A stretch of DNA of 64,000 nt from Akkermansia sp. (lineage in GTDB: Bacteria > Verrucomicrobiota > Verrucomicrobiia > Verrucomicrobiales > Akkermansiaceae), in NCBI GenBank assembly GCA_030536145.1, contig JAUNQN010000008.1:1-64000 (forward strand), given 5' to 3'. The position numbers were made by a program, and so were the translations under genes. Shown here piece after piece: positions 29,301 to 35,972 of the stretch (its first letter is position 1; each line of letters starts with the position of its first letter). The notes beneath the pieces are model-generated. The model was not told the DNA's origin and searched no databases. It saw only the letters and a program-made list of their open reading frames with translations.

Positions 29301-30806
29301 GTGGGAGACCTGGAGGGCGAGGGTACCGTGGTGCTGGCCAACGCGGGCCGCGTGGACCTGGGTGACCACAGCACCTCCGGCGGCAGCGTGAACGCCACAG
29401 GCTTTACGGGCACCCTGCAGCTGGGCAACGGCACGCAGGAGTTCCGCTTCCGCTCCACGAATGTGTCCGGGCTTGGAGAGGGTGCCACCATTGAGCTGGA
29501 GGAAAAGGCGCAGTTCTGGGCCGGCAACGGCGATACCGTGGTGCAGGCGGATATGGTGCTGCACGGTGACAGTGGCGCATCCAAGGGAAGCTCTTGGAAT
29601 AATGAGGGCTTTGGTGCCGTGCGTGCCGTGACCGCCTTCAACGGAGCCGTGACCATCGACGGCAACGCCATGGTTTCCGGCGCTGGCAACATTGCTTTCA
29701 ACGCCAATATCAAGGGTACGGATGGTGATGACACCCTGACCATGGGCTGCTATTACGGCGGCCAGGGCTCCCAGACCTATACCCTGGCAGCCGGCATGAA
29801 GACGGAAGGCCTGGCCAACATGGTGGTGCGCCAGAGCGGCAACAACGGCACTACCACTGTGAACGTGAACAGTACGGAAGGCCTGGCAGACCACCTGGAG
29901 TTTGCCACCGGCGTGGAGGACAAGGGCGTGGTGAACGTGAACGCTGCCAATGAAATCGGCAGCCTGACCTCCAAGGCAGGTGACGGCGTGGTGAATATTG
30001 CGCTGGGTGGTTCCCTGGCCCTGGAGAAGGGTGCAGATTTCGGCGGTAATCTGAACATGGCCATGGGTGTCAGCATCGGCACCAAGGAGGGCGCAGCCAA
30101 TGTGGCCCATATCACGGAGGGTGTGAAGTTCGACATGACCAGTGCTGCGGCAGCCGTTGTCTCCGGTGCAGGAGACGGCGCCACCCGCATGGAGAACGCC
30201 GCCATTGACCTGGCAGAGGGCTCCCGCCTGGTGATGGAGAACATTACGCTTTCCACCAATTCCACCGTTACGGATGAGACCGCCGCAGCCGCCCTGGCTG
30301 CCAAGTCACTGAAGCTGGAGGCCAAGGTGGGTGAAAACCTGATGCGCCCGGAATCCGTGGCCGCCCGCATGCAGCCGCTGACCTACGGCCTGGATATGCC
30401 GCAGCCCAAGATGGCCGCAGCGGCGGCGGATGATGTGGTGAGCTTCACCCTGCAAAACGTGTCCGGCATTGCCATGGAGGGTGAGCAGCTCCTCATCAGC
30501 ATGGTGGGAAGCAACGGGGCGTTCGACAGTTATGACTGGGTGGGAATCAGCCTGGCTGAGAACGGTACCTTTGACGACAATCTGGCCGTGACCCTGCTCT
30601 ACACGGATGCAGAGGGCGCGCAGAGGTCTGTGAACGGTGTCTACACGCTGGAGGATGCGGAAACCGCCGCCCTGGCCGCTGCGGAACCTCACGGCATGGT
30701 GTACTTCCACTTGGCCGGGGCCGCCGGAGTGCCGGAGCCTGCCTCCCCCACCCTCTCCCTGCTGGCGCTGGCTGCCCTGGCTGCCCGCCGCCGCAGGAAG
30801 GGTTGA
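23325..30806 (+). CDS. Giant S6-like serine protease with beta-repeat stalk and PEP-CTERM tail, copy 2
   Basis: About 2,493 residues. The start at 23325 is chosen because it begins the shared signal peptide MKLHLPSPLRKALLAV; an upstream in-frame ATG (23277) lies inside the promoter. The protease domain has YTDFGDNAGLY, His118 in ATVEHNG, Asp169 in TDFKITRLSKVVTDV and Ser289 in AGDSGSPTW. Then come the conserved AREWRKIGEGNLYIDGEG junction and a stalk rich in GGTL and SGNI repeats. The end, VPEPASPTLSLLALAALA plus RRRRKG, is a PEP-CTERM signal. Classical S6 enzymes export through a C-terminal beta-barrel, which is absent here. The substrate is unknown; gut mucin or immunoglobulin would fit the family and likely habitat but is speculation. 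Confidence 0.85.
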   Translation: MKLHLPSPLRKALLAVIAAAGCVAGQAAASSTSTFVSMSVYTDFGDNAGLYSTHGVNDLLTQLRKEEGGIFIYYTEESGIPKYNILQNEDQPLISFESRMDSGPGAAVSYNILATVEHNGVLDPTFTASKIGDANAIHYYGIEYRHSGSTAGDATFADKNIFRLVPRTDFKITRLSKVVTDVATYDFNTNRASTYQGQLWYRSGSGAMYRVGEDGVNQRWGGAYAYNVGGLMTIASSSDYDHYGEIADYRGVVDTSGSVLATYPWWSKENIASQSRLQPLPFAIQAGDSGSPTWLYDPETKTYLYSGAMQSANGSTLSQARYAGEWAKETEKFFNVDINLTGNERITVREASQSVEGKYDPTNNVTSKPFEGTVLIEGKAETLKYLGVDSRVNTWNSLTPVQNDVNWYSYGKGYMNNALTYADLFYTENLVFNGKGGQTHDIVIEGNVDTGIGYVRFVNTEGGSRVTYNILAENAGSRFNTAGFVVEKDVDLHIKLTGQSGVAREWRKIGEGNLYIDGEGNNHDVLLNLGGNGTTYLQQEGGYAAYNVLANSGTRVVVKDIEQIKKDFTFGYGGAWLEMNGLSMDWNNSNTADKAGFSIHALTDEARITNTTANSTTKLTWTQGGKQEYLGSFVETETSGAVQFIYNGGNNEAKLTLHSIYTDLGKGTGAGGKKEGGIIVQSGTLALQGTVTQHAPGSLGAQFSSARLVNNDDWHYADMTTPVTVNGGIFELGNHARLTGTVTVNGGGTFVMREGVTHQMEYLEGGYVAKNTDDYKAFFGLKGDVVLNGSSSAMTIAFNENVDSTLQFSCSVRGEGKLTVDSGIHGGKVLLDGDNSGHGGEKLIQRGGVYFGELDSLGNVETNKWKLEKSGYMASEKFNGLSDGEILKYIDGASTGILALMEENRQQFDLKDHQTLIIGAAEGKTVQYGDKNTDEVLKVWDGKSWYLGGGGGELVVNYKLTGSTNLVLGDEYAKGSVYLTNTANDFTGSVVFAGGVTLKYDSDAVLGSASFLLNYRNRVAPVQGLEKIEKESRGVLLLDRMNVDTLDLTEHKTLALGASVDKEYAGTIRVADNADYLFGGSTAVLSIKQGLQAYGTSNGLKLDGQTYSGGEIRLDAQAQITGAVEVRGYDQTATQPACQPIGDITLGLGVDNAIAKVSSVTLKDGGYMDMHGTTQSIRNLVIEKGGALVDSGAGNLNLLLDKSVTWQGSAETGTINVTTNGNTLTMSGTANYGEMNIKSGSTVVLGANNALSALGQTVIENGATLNMNGRSAEGNIVVKSGGTLSATSGGTAISGNITLDGGMMSFSDGGSISATSTLISNGGTIKGHAFNINGYTVFQKDTTLDGGQREGGVSIAGTVEIANGAVVKLADYLMPILSIGPSYSISSSDFNTVTRIGDDGKIIPNTGKLRVETFDFRLTGGNQTFGGIIELANSSESNFTYMSGVTGLKTIDQLAINTSSATISGVDSRKNRIESEADWIIHKLAGNMGDLNVKLKAGHYLCIDGAGNYSKTVNMQSGTLELAHLQALENATVSLQGGSKLALNTGTVQIQGLNSGSASLYAGGVADTASTRNSTLEITGGSNYTYAGTVLAGEGCGVSVAMSGTGKQTFSGADVAVQNVTVNSGTLAFSASQAIAGNITIAQGGTLDMSGNTISLAGGQTLAITGAGETAAKLEGSLAFNGGKLLFSGATLAQAAEGSVVLNLTGASQAADLVVSFSEERSLAVRREYKLSSGDWSRIDNIRAEDMIYYSANFDCTDSSLKVTFDDRTDIQVWNGETGKNTWNGDSFGKDASKLDESSTAVFNDDASSSNVSVNSHVAVKELIFDNDESSYTVIAGANAGVQAESIRQVGEGSTTLMNGISAQDADVQSGTLSLGRGSSVDTVTVAGEGTVVLKDTTNKPSDISGDGTIQVDWGNTAEAQAVNFNSIGTLDVKSGSVDMSGQEDARMGTLHVQNGASYSTTSQEDNYAAKAIVDKGGTLETTIGSYNASGLVGDLEGEGTVVLANAGRVDLGDHSTSGGSVNATGFTGTLQLGNGTQEFRFRSTNVSGLGEGATIELEEKAQFWAGNGDTVVQADMVLHGDSGASKGSSWNNEGFGAVRAVTAFNGAVTIDGNAMVSGAGNIAFNANIKGTDGDDTLTMGCYYGGQGSQTYTLAAGMKTEGLANMVVRQSGNNGTTTVNVNSTEGLADHLEFATGVEDKGVVNVNAANEIGSLTSKAGDGVVNIALGGSLALEKGADFGGNLNMAMGVSIGTKEGAANVAHITEGVKFDMTSAAAAVVSGAGDGATRMENAAIDLAEGSRLVMENITLSTNSTVTDETAAAALAAKSLKLEAKVGENLMRPESVAARMQPLTYGLDMPQPKMAAAAADDVVSFTLQNVSGIAMEGEQLLISMVGSNGAFDSYDWVGISLAENGTFDDNLAVTLLYTDAEGAQRSVNGVYTLEDAETAALAAAEPHGMVYFHLAGAAGVPEPASPTLSLLALAALAARRRRKG

Positions 30807-30836
30807 TATTTGCTGAAAGGTATACTTTCACTGAAT

Positions 30837-30865
30837 GGGCAGGGCGCAATAATTGCGTCCTGCCC
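30837..30865 (+). terminator. Hairpin after S6 copy 2, probable terminator
   Basis: A long inverted repeat (GGGCAGG ... CCTGCCC enclosing CGCAATAATTGCG) is followed by AT-rich sequence with TTTT at about 30880. Because the following T run is weak, read-through into copy 3 is possible. Confidence 0.6.
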
Positions 30866-30950
30866 ATAATTGTTCATACCTTTTCGCGCGCACGTGTGGA
30901 AAGGAGGCCCGGCGTTGCGTTCCCCTACCTAAGAACAGATATATCATCCC

Positions 30951-33900
30951 ATGAAACTTCACCTTCCTTATCCTCTCCGCAAGGCCCTGCTGGCCACATT
31001 CCCCCTGCTGCTGGCCGCCCTGGGCACCACCCACAGCTCCGCCAGCATGATGCGGGACGAGGCCTCCATTACCACCTACACGGATTTTGGCCAGAACATG
31101 GGGCGCTATGTGGTGGGAGACAAGGTGAATGCCCTGCTGCAGCATATACGTAGCGAGGCGGGCGGCGCGGAAATCGAGTACCGGGACGGCACCACCTATG
31201 TGATGACGAACGGCATGATAGATTTCTCCTCTGCGGGAGATGCGGGGCACCCCGGCAGCCTGACGGACTACGGCAAGATTGTGACGGTGAAGCACAATGG
31301 CGAGCTTTCTCCCATGTTCAGCAGCGAGACCGGCATCCGCTACCGCGCCATAGAGTTCAGCTCCGGCTCCAATTTCCTGAACGCCAGCCCCATCTTTGAT
31401 TTCAAGGTATCCCGTCTGAGCAAGATAGTGACGGATGTGGAGGCATCACCCACGTACAGCGGGCCGAAGAACCTGGCGGGGCAGCAGCTGTTCCACACGG
31501 GTTCCGGCTGGCAGTGCTACCTGACGGAGGATGGCTGGCAGAGGGTGTGCGGGCCGTACCAGTACAACTCCGGCGGCGTGGACAAGGTGTATTCCGTGCC
31601 CGCCTACTACGGCAACGAGAACCAGCTGTTCATCCAGTACTACATGAGCGAATCCGCCGGCAGCGCAGCCCCGCTGCCCTACCTGGGGCAGACGGGTGAT
31701 TCCGGCAGCTCCTTCTGGGTATGGAACAACAGTACAAGGCAGTACGAGTATGCAGGCACCTATGCGCTGCTCTCCAGCGACGAGGGCGGGTGCGACCCCA
31801 AGGCTGTGGGTGCCTCTGCCCTGGACCGCCAGTACATGGCAGAGGTGAATGCCAAGTACACCTCTGCCATATCCTCCGGGGCTACCGGCGGGCTGAGGAT
31901 CAGCGCCGGTGTCACGGATGAGGCTTCCTACACGGATGTCATTAGCAATGTGACCTACACCGGCACGGAGCGCTATTCCCTGGTGACGGACACGGAGGGC
32001 AACACGCTGGGCAAGCTGTACCGGCTGAGCAGCGGGCTGAATACCTGGGCTGCGCTGAATGATGTGAAGGACCGTGACAATTGGTACGCCGAGAACGGGG
32101 AGAGCGGGCACCTGCTGGTGAGCAATGACAGCTCCGCCACATCCGTTCCCACGCGCATGGACCTGTTCCTGACGAAGGACAGCCGGTTTACGGCAGCGGG
32201 CGCGGAGACGTATACCCTGGAGCTTGCGGAGCGCGTGGATACGGGCATAGGCGCGGCGCAGTTCAGCAAGGCGGCCGGGGTGGACCACGCCACGTTTATC
32301 CTGAAGGCGGCGGAAGGTGCGGCAGAGGGCATGCTGAATACCGCCGGCTATATTGTGGACGAGGGGGTGGAGCTGCACCTGCAGTTCAGCAACCCGGAAA
32401 ACTACATGCGGGAATGGCGCAAGGTGGGCGCGGGTGACTTGTACGTGGACGGCACGGGGGATACGAATGCCATGCTGAACCTGGGCGGCACCGGCATGGT
32501 GTACCTGGACCAGGCCAGCGGCCATGCGGCCTACAATGTGCTGGCCAATACCGGGGCCACCGTGGTGCTGCGGGGCGGTACCGGCCAGATTGCGCGTGAT
32601 TTCACCTTCGGCAACGGCCGCTCCTACCTGGATTTCTACGGGCATGACATGGTGTGGAACAACAGCTCCGCCGTGGCGGACGCGGGGTTCCACATCCACG
32701 CCCTCACAGAGGAGGGCCGCATTACCAACAGCCTGCAGGGTACGCTTTCCACCATTACCGTGACAGATGGCGGCCCCTCGTTCTCCGGCTCCTTTGCGGA
32801 TGACCGGGGCGGAGCGCTGAAGGTGGTGTACCGCGGCGCAGGAGACAAGGCCTGGCAGCTCACCGGCATCCATACGGACCTGAGCCGCCACGTGGCGGAA
32901 GGCAGCGGCTTTGAGGTGCAGTCCGGCAGCGTGCGGCTGGGCGGTACGCACACGGTGCATGCCACCGGGTCCCTCTCCGGCAGGAACACGGAGCGCTACG
33001 CCAATGTGGATGACTGGCACTATGCGGATGCCAAGATGGATGTGACCGTGGCCCAAGGCGCCACCTTTACCCTGGGCTCCCACGCCAGGCTGGATGGCAA
33101 GGTGACGGTGCAGGGCGGCGGTACCCTGGTGCTGGAGGAGGGCGTGCGCCACGCGCAGGAGTATGTGGAGGGCAGCATTCACCTGGAGGAAACGGCCAAG
33201 TACAAGGACTATTACGGGCTGAAGGGGGATATTGTGAACAACGGCAGCGTGCAGGTGCAGTACAGCGCCGGAACGGATACGGGCTACCTGTATGGGCACA
33301 ATGTGAGCGGCAGCGGCACCATGCGCTTTGACCTGGGGCTGGACGGCGGCACCTTTACCATGACCGGAACCGCCTCCACCGGCAAGAAGACGGTGGCCAG
33401 CGGCGGCGTGGTGGTGCATGCCGCCGGCCTGGGCAGTACCGGCGAGACCTGGCTGGTGGAGGAGAAGGGGTTCCTGGCCGTGCACGGCATGGGCACGCCC
33501 GCAGCCGCGCTCAACCGCGTGGACGCGGATTCCAAAGGCGTGCTGGCCCTGACGGAGGATTGCAGCACGCAGTTCAACCTTTCCGGCCACAAGAATCTCA
33601 TCATCGGCGCGTACGGGGAACGTGAAATCCGCTACGGGGCCGAGGACACGCAGGAGAAGCTGGAGGCCGTGGACCACCAGTGGCACCTGGGCGGCGGTGG
33701 CGGCACCCTGGTGGTCAACTATCTGCTGGACGATGCGGAAGGCACCCTGGTGCTGGGCAACGAGTACACCACCGGCACGGTGAAACTCACCAATACAGGG
33801 AATAATTTCCAGTCTATCAAGGCCATGGGCGGTGTAACGCTGGATGCAGGCTCCTCCGCCATAGGCCGCGCCAGCGTGGAGGTGGGCTATTCCTCCCGCG

Positions 33901-35807
33901 TGCTGGAGAACAGCGGCGTGTTTGAGCGCGTTACCGGGGCTTCTGACGGCGTGGTGGTCATGGATGGGGAACATATAGGGGCCGATATGAGCGCGCATGG
34001 CCAAATGGCCCTGGGCACCACCGGCAACAGCTCCCTGGAGAGCATCCGCGTGCAGGATGATTCCGCCTACCGCTTCGGCGGTATCACCGGTACCCTGGCT
34101 GTCAACACCGCCCTGGAATCCGGCCATGACCTGGTGGTGGACAACCAGACCTACCGCGGCGGCACCGTGGAGCTCAACGGGGCCTCTGCGCTGGACGGCA
34201 AGGTGGCGGTAATGGGCTATGATTCCGGCAAGTCCGACGGTTCCCGCGGCGGTGATATTACCCTGGTGCTGGGCAGTGAGGGTATGCTGGACCATGCAAC
34301 TGCCGTGAAGGTGGAGAATGGCGGCACCCTGGATGTGAACGGCCACAACCAGGCCGTGCAGGACCTGCACGTGGGGGAGACCGGCATGGTGGCGGACCGC
34401 AGCAGCGGACCTGCCACGGTTACCCTCTCTGGCACTGCCGATGTGGCCGGTGAGGTCAACGTGGGCAACATTGCCCGGCAGGGGAATGCCACTGCCACCA
34501 TCACCGGCACGGTGGTGCTGCAGGACAAGCAGGGCGGAAATGCCGACATGCAGGACTTCAGCTGGGTGGAGAACCACGGCACGCTCTCCCTGGCCCTGAC
34601 CGGGGACAACAAGAACGTGGTGAACCTGGGGAGCGGCTCCGCCAATGGCCGCGTGGAACTCCGCTCCGGCAGCATCTCCTACCTCAGCAACCTGGGTGAA
34701 GCCTCCACCCTGGTCATGTCCGGCGGCACCCAGCTGCTCTTTGGCGAGAAGGACGGTGACGCCGGGGACCACAGCTTCCACAGCGATATTGTGCTGCAAG
34801 GCAATGCTGAACTGAAGGTGTGGGGCACCAATTACCACCGCTCCGCCACCATCTCCGGCAACGTGAGCGGCAACTATACCCTCACCAAGAACGACGGCAA
34901 CCAGAAGACCGTCTTCACCGGAGAGGTGGACCTAGCCAGGCTCAACGTATCTTGCCTGGATGCTGCCGGCCAGATGGGCTCCGTGGAATTCACCAATTCC
35001 GCCCAAATCGGCACCATCCAGGACAACAAGGGCATCATCGGCGTGCAGGGGAGCGGCAGCTTGACCGTGGACCTGCTCTCCATGAAGGCGGATGGCTCCC
35101 TGGCCGGCAGGGCAGGTGACGGCTCCATGAGCTATACCGTGACCTCCGGCGGCTCCGGCTCCGTGACCCATGCCACCATCACCGCAGACAGCATCACCGG
35201 TGCCGACGGGGCAGACGCCCGTGTGGACAACGCTACCATTGACCTGGCGCTGGGCAGCCGCCTGGAGCTGGCCAACATTACCCTGGGTGCGGGATCCCGC
35301 ATCACGGATGCCGCAGCCACCCTGGTGGCCAACGGCCTGGTGGTGGAGGCCGGCGTGGGCACCAACCTGGTCTATGACGGCCTGAAGCCCCTGACCTACG
35401 GTGATGCTGCTCCTGCCGCGCAGCAGGAGGCAGGCTCCGTGGCCGCCTTCACGCTCACCAATGTGCAGGATGTGAATATAGAGGGTGACCGCCTGGTCAT
35501 CAGCGTGCTGGGCAGTGCAGACGGCTTGGGCGGCGCGGACTGGATTTCCGTGAGCCTGGCTGAGAACGGCACCTTCGACGACAACCTGAATGTGACCATG
35601 CTCTATACGGATGCAGAGGGGCAGCAGAGGTCCGTGCAGGGTGTGTACAGCATAGATGATGTGGCCCTGGCCGCAGAGGCCGCGCAGCCGCATGACTACG
35701 TGTACTTCCACCTGGCCGGGGCCGCCGGAGTGCCGGAGCCTGCCTCCGCCACCCTCTCCCTGCTGGCGCTGGCCGCCCTGGCCGCCCGCCGCCGCAGGAA
35801 GGGCTGA
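30951..35807 (+). CDS. S6-like serine protease with shorter stalk and PEP-CTERM tail, copy 3
   Basis: 1,618 residues, the shortest of the four. Signal peptide MKLHLPYPLRKALL. Protease signatures: TYTDFGQNMGRYVVG, His115 in VTVKHNGE, Asp150 in FDFKVSRLSKIVTDV and Ser251 in TGDSGSSFW, where the residue after SGS is Ser instead of Pro. The junction YMREWRKVGAGDLYVDGTG and the LGGGGGTLVVNY block follow, then a stalk lacking about 900-1,800 residues present in the others. The last 60 residues (LAENGTFDDNLNVTMLYTDA ... VPEPASATLSLL) are almost the same as in copy 2. The upstream region lacks the TTGACATTTGAC promoter of copies 1, 2 and 4. It contains only a weak TATATC near the ATG, so expression may differ or depend on read-through from copy 2. 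Confidence 0.85.
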   Translation: MKLHLPYPLRKALLATFPLLLAALGTTHSSASMMRDEASITTYTDFGQNMGRYVVGDKVNALLQHIRSEAGGAEIEYRDGTTYVMTNGMIDFSSAGDAGHPGSLTDYGKIVTVKHNGELSPMFSSETGIRYRAIEFSSGSNFLNASPIFDFKVSRLSKIVTDVEASPTYSGPKNLAGQQLFHTGSGWQCYLTEDGWQRVCGPYQYNSGGVDKVYSVPAYYGNENQLFIQYYMSESAGSAAPLPYLGQTGDSGSSFWVWNNSTRQYEYAGTYALLSSDEGGCDPKAVGASALDRQYMAEVNAKYTSAISSGATGGLRISAGVTDEASYTDVISNVTYTGTERYSLVTDTEGNTLGKLYRLSSGLNTWAALNDVKDRDNWYAENGESGHLLVSNDSSATSVPTRMDLFLTKDSRFTAAGAETYTLELAERVDTGIGAAQFSKAAGVDHATFILKAAEGAAEGMLNTAGYIVDEGVELHLQFSNPENYMREWRKVGAGDLYVDGTGDTNAMLNLGGTGMVYLDQASGHAAYNVLANTGATVVLRGGTGQIARDFTFGNGRSYLDFYGHDMVWNNSSAVADAGFHIHALTEEGRITNSLQGTLSTITVTDGGPSFSGSFADDRGGALKVVYRGAGDKAWQLTGIHTDLSRHVAEGSGFEVQSGSVRLGGTHTVHATGSLSGRNTERYANVDDWHYADAKMDVTVAQGATFTLGSHARLDGKVTVQGGGTLVLEEGVRHAQEYVEGSIHLEETAKYKDYYGLKGDIVNNGSVQVQYSAGTDTGYLYGHNVSGSGTMRFDLGLDGGTFTMTGTASTGKKTVASGGVVVHAAGLGSTGETWLVEEKGFLAVHGMGTPAAALNRVDADSKGVLALTEDCSTQFNLSGHKNLIIGAYGEREIRYGAEDTQEKLEAVDHQWHLGGGGGTLVVNYLLDDAEGTLVLGNEYTTGTVKLTNTGNNFQSIKAMGGVTLDAGSSAIGRASVEVGYSSRVLENSGVFERVTGASDGVVVMDGEHIGADMSAHGQMALGTTGNSSLESIRVQDDSAYRFGGITGTLAVNTALESGHDLVVDNQTYRGGTVELNGASALDGKVAVMGYDSGKSDGSRGGDITLVLGSEGMLDHATAVKVENGGTLDVNGHNQAVQDLHVGETGMVADRSSGPATVTLSGTADVAGEVNVGNIARQGNATATITGTVVLQDKQGGNADMQDFSWVENHGTLSLALTGDNKNVVNLGSGSANGRVELRSGSISYLSNLGEASTLVMSGGTQLLFGEKDGDAGDHSFHSDIVLQGNAELKVWGTNYHRSATISGNVSGNYTLTKNDGNQKTVFTGEVDLARLNVSCLDAAGQMGSVEFTNSAQIGTIQDNKGIIGVQGSGSLTVDLLSMKADGSLAGRAGDGSMSYTVTSGGSGSVTHATITADSITGADGADARVDNATIDLALGSRLELANITLGAGSRITDAAATLVANGLVVEAGVGTNLVYDGLKPLTYGDAAPAAQQEAGSVAAFTLTNVQDVNIEGDRLVISVLGSADGLGGADWISVSLAENGTFDDNLNVTMLYTDAEGQQRSVQGVYSIDDVALAAEAAQPHDYVYFHLAGAAGVPEPASATLSLLALAALAARRRRKG

Positions 35808-35839
35808 TATTTACTGGAATATTATGTTTCACCAATCAG

Positions 35840-35872
35840 CCCGGGGTGCGTTCCCGCACCCCGGGTTCTTTT
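35840..35872 (+). terminator. Rho-independent terminator of S6 copy 3
   Basis: CCCGGGGTGCG (35840-35850) pairs with CGCACCCCGGG (35855-35865) and is followed by TTCTTTTCT. It is closely related in sequence to the terminator after copy 1. Confidence 0.85.
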
Positions 35873-35884
35873 CTGCCTAAAAGG

Positions 35885-35946
35885 TAGAGTATACTCTAGA
35901 TAATACGCGGTTAGGGGTTGACATTTGACTAGTGATATGGTAAGTG
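35885..35946 (+). promoter_or_regulatory. Shared control region of the S6 array, copy 4
   Basis: A perfect 14-bp palindrome TAGAGTATACTCTA (35885-35898), then ACGCGG, then TTGACA (35918-35923), a 17-nt spacer and TAAGTG (35941-35946) after TGG. The ATG is 26 nt after the -10. No Shine-Dalgarno sequence is visible in the short leader. Confidence 0.75.
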
Positions 35947-35972
35947 TTTGCCCGCAAAACTAGAATTCCTAT

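Noticed and set aside
31446-34838. A 1,130-residue open frame on the minus strand opposite S6 copy 3, and similar long frames opposite copies 1, 2 and 4
   Set aside because: These are shadows of GC-rich, repeat-rich coding sequence. They have His/Gln/Ala-rich low-complexity translations, no domains, no promoters, and the plus-strand frame is clearly homologous between paralogues.
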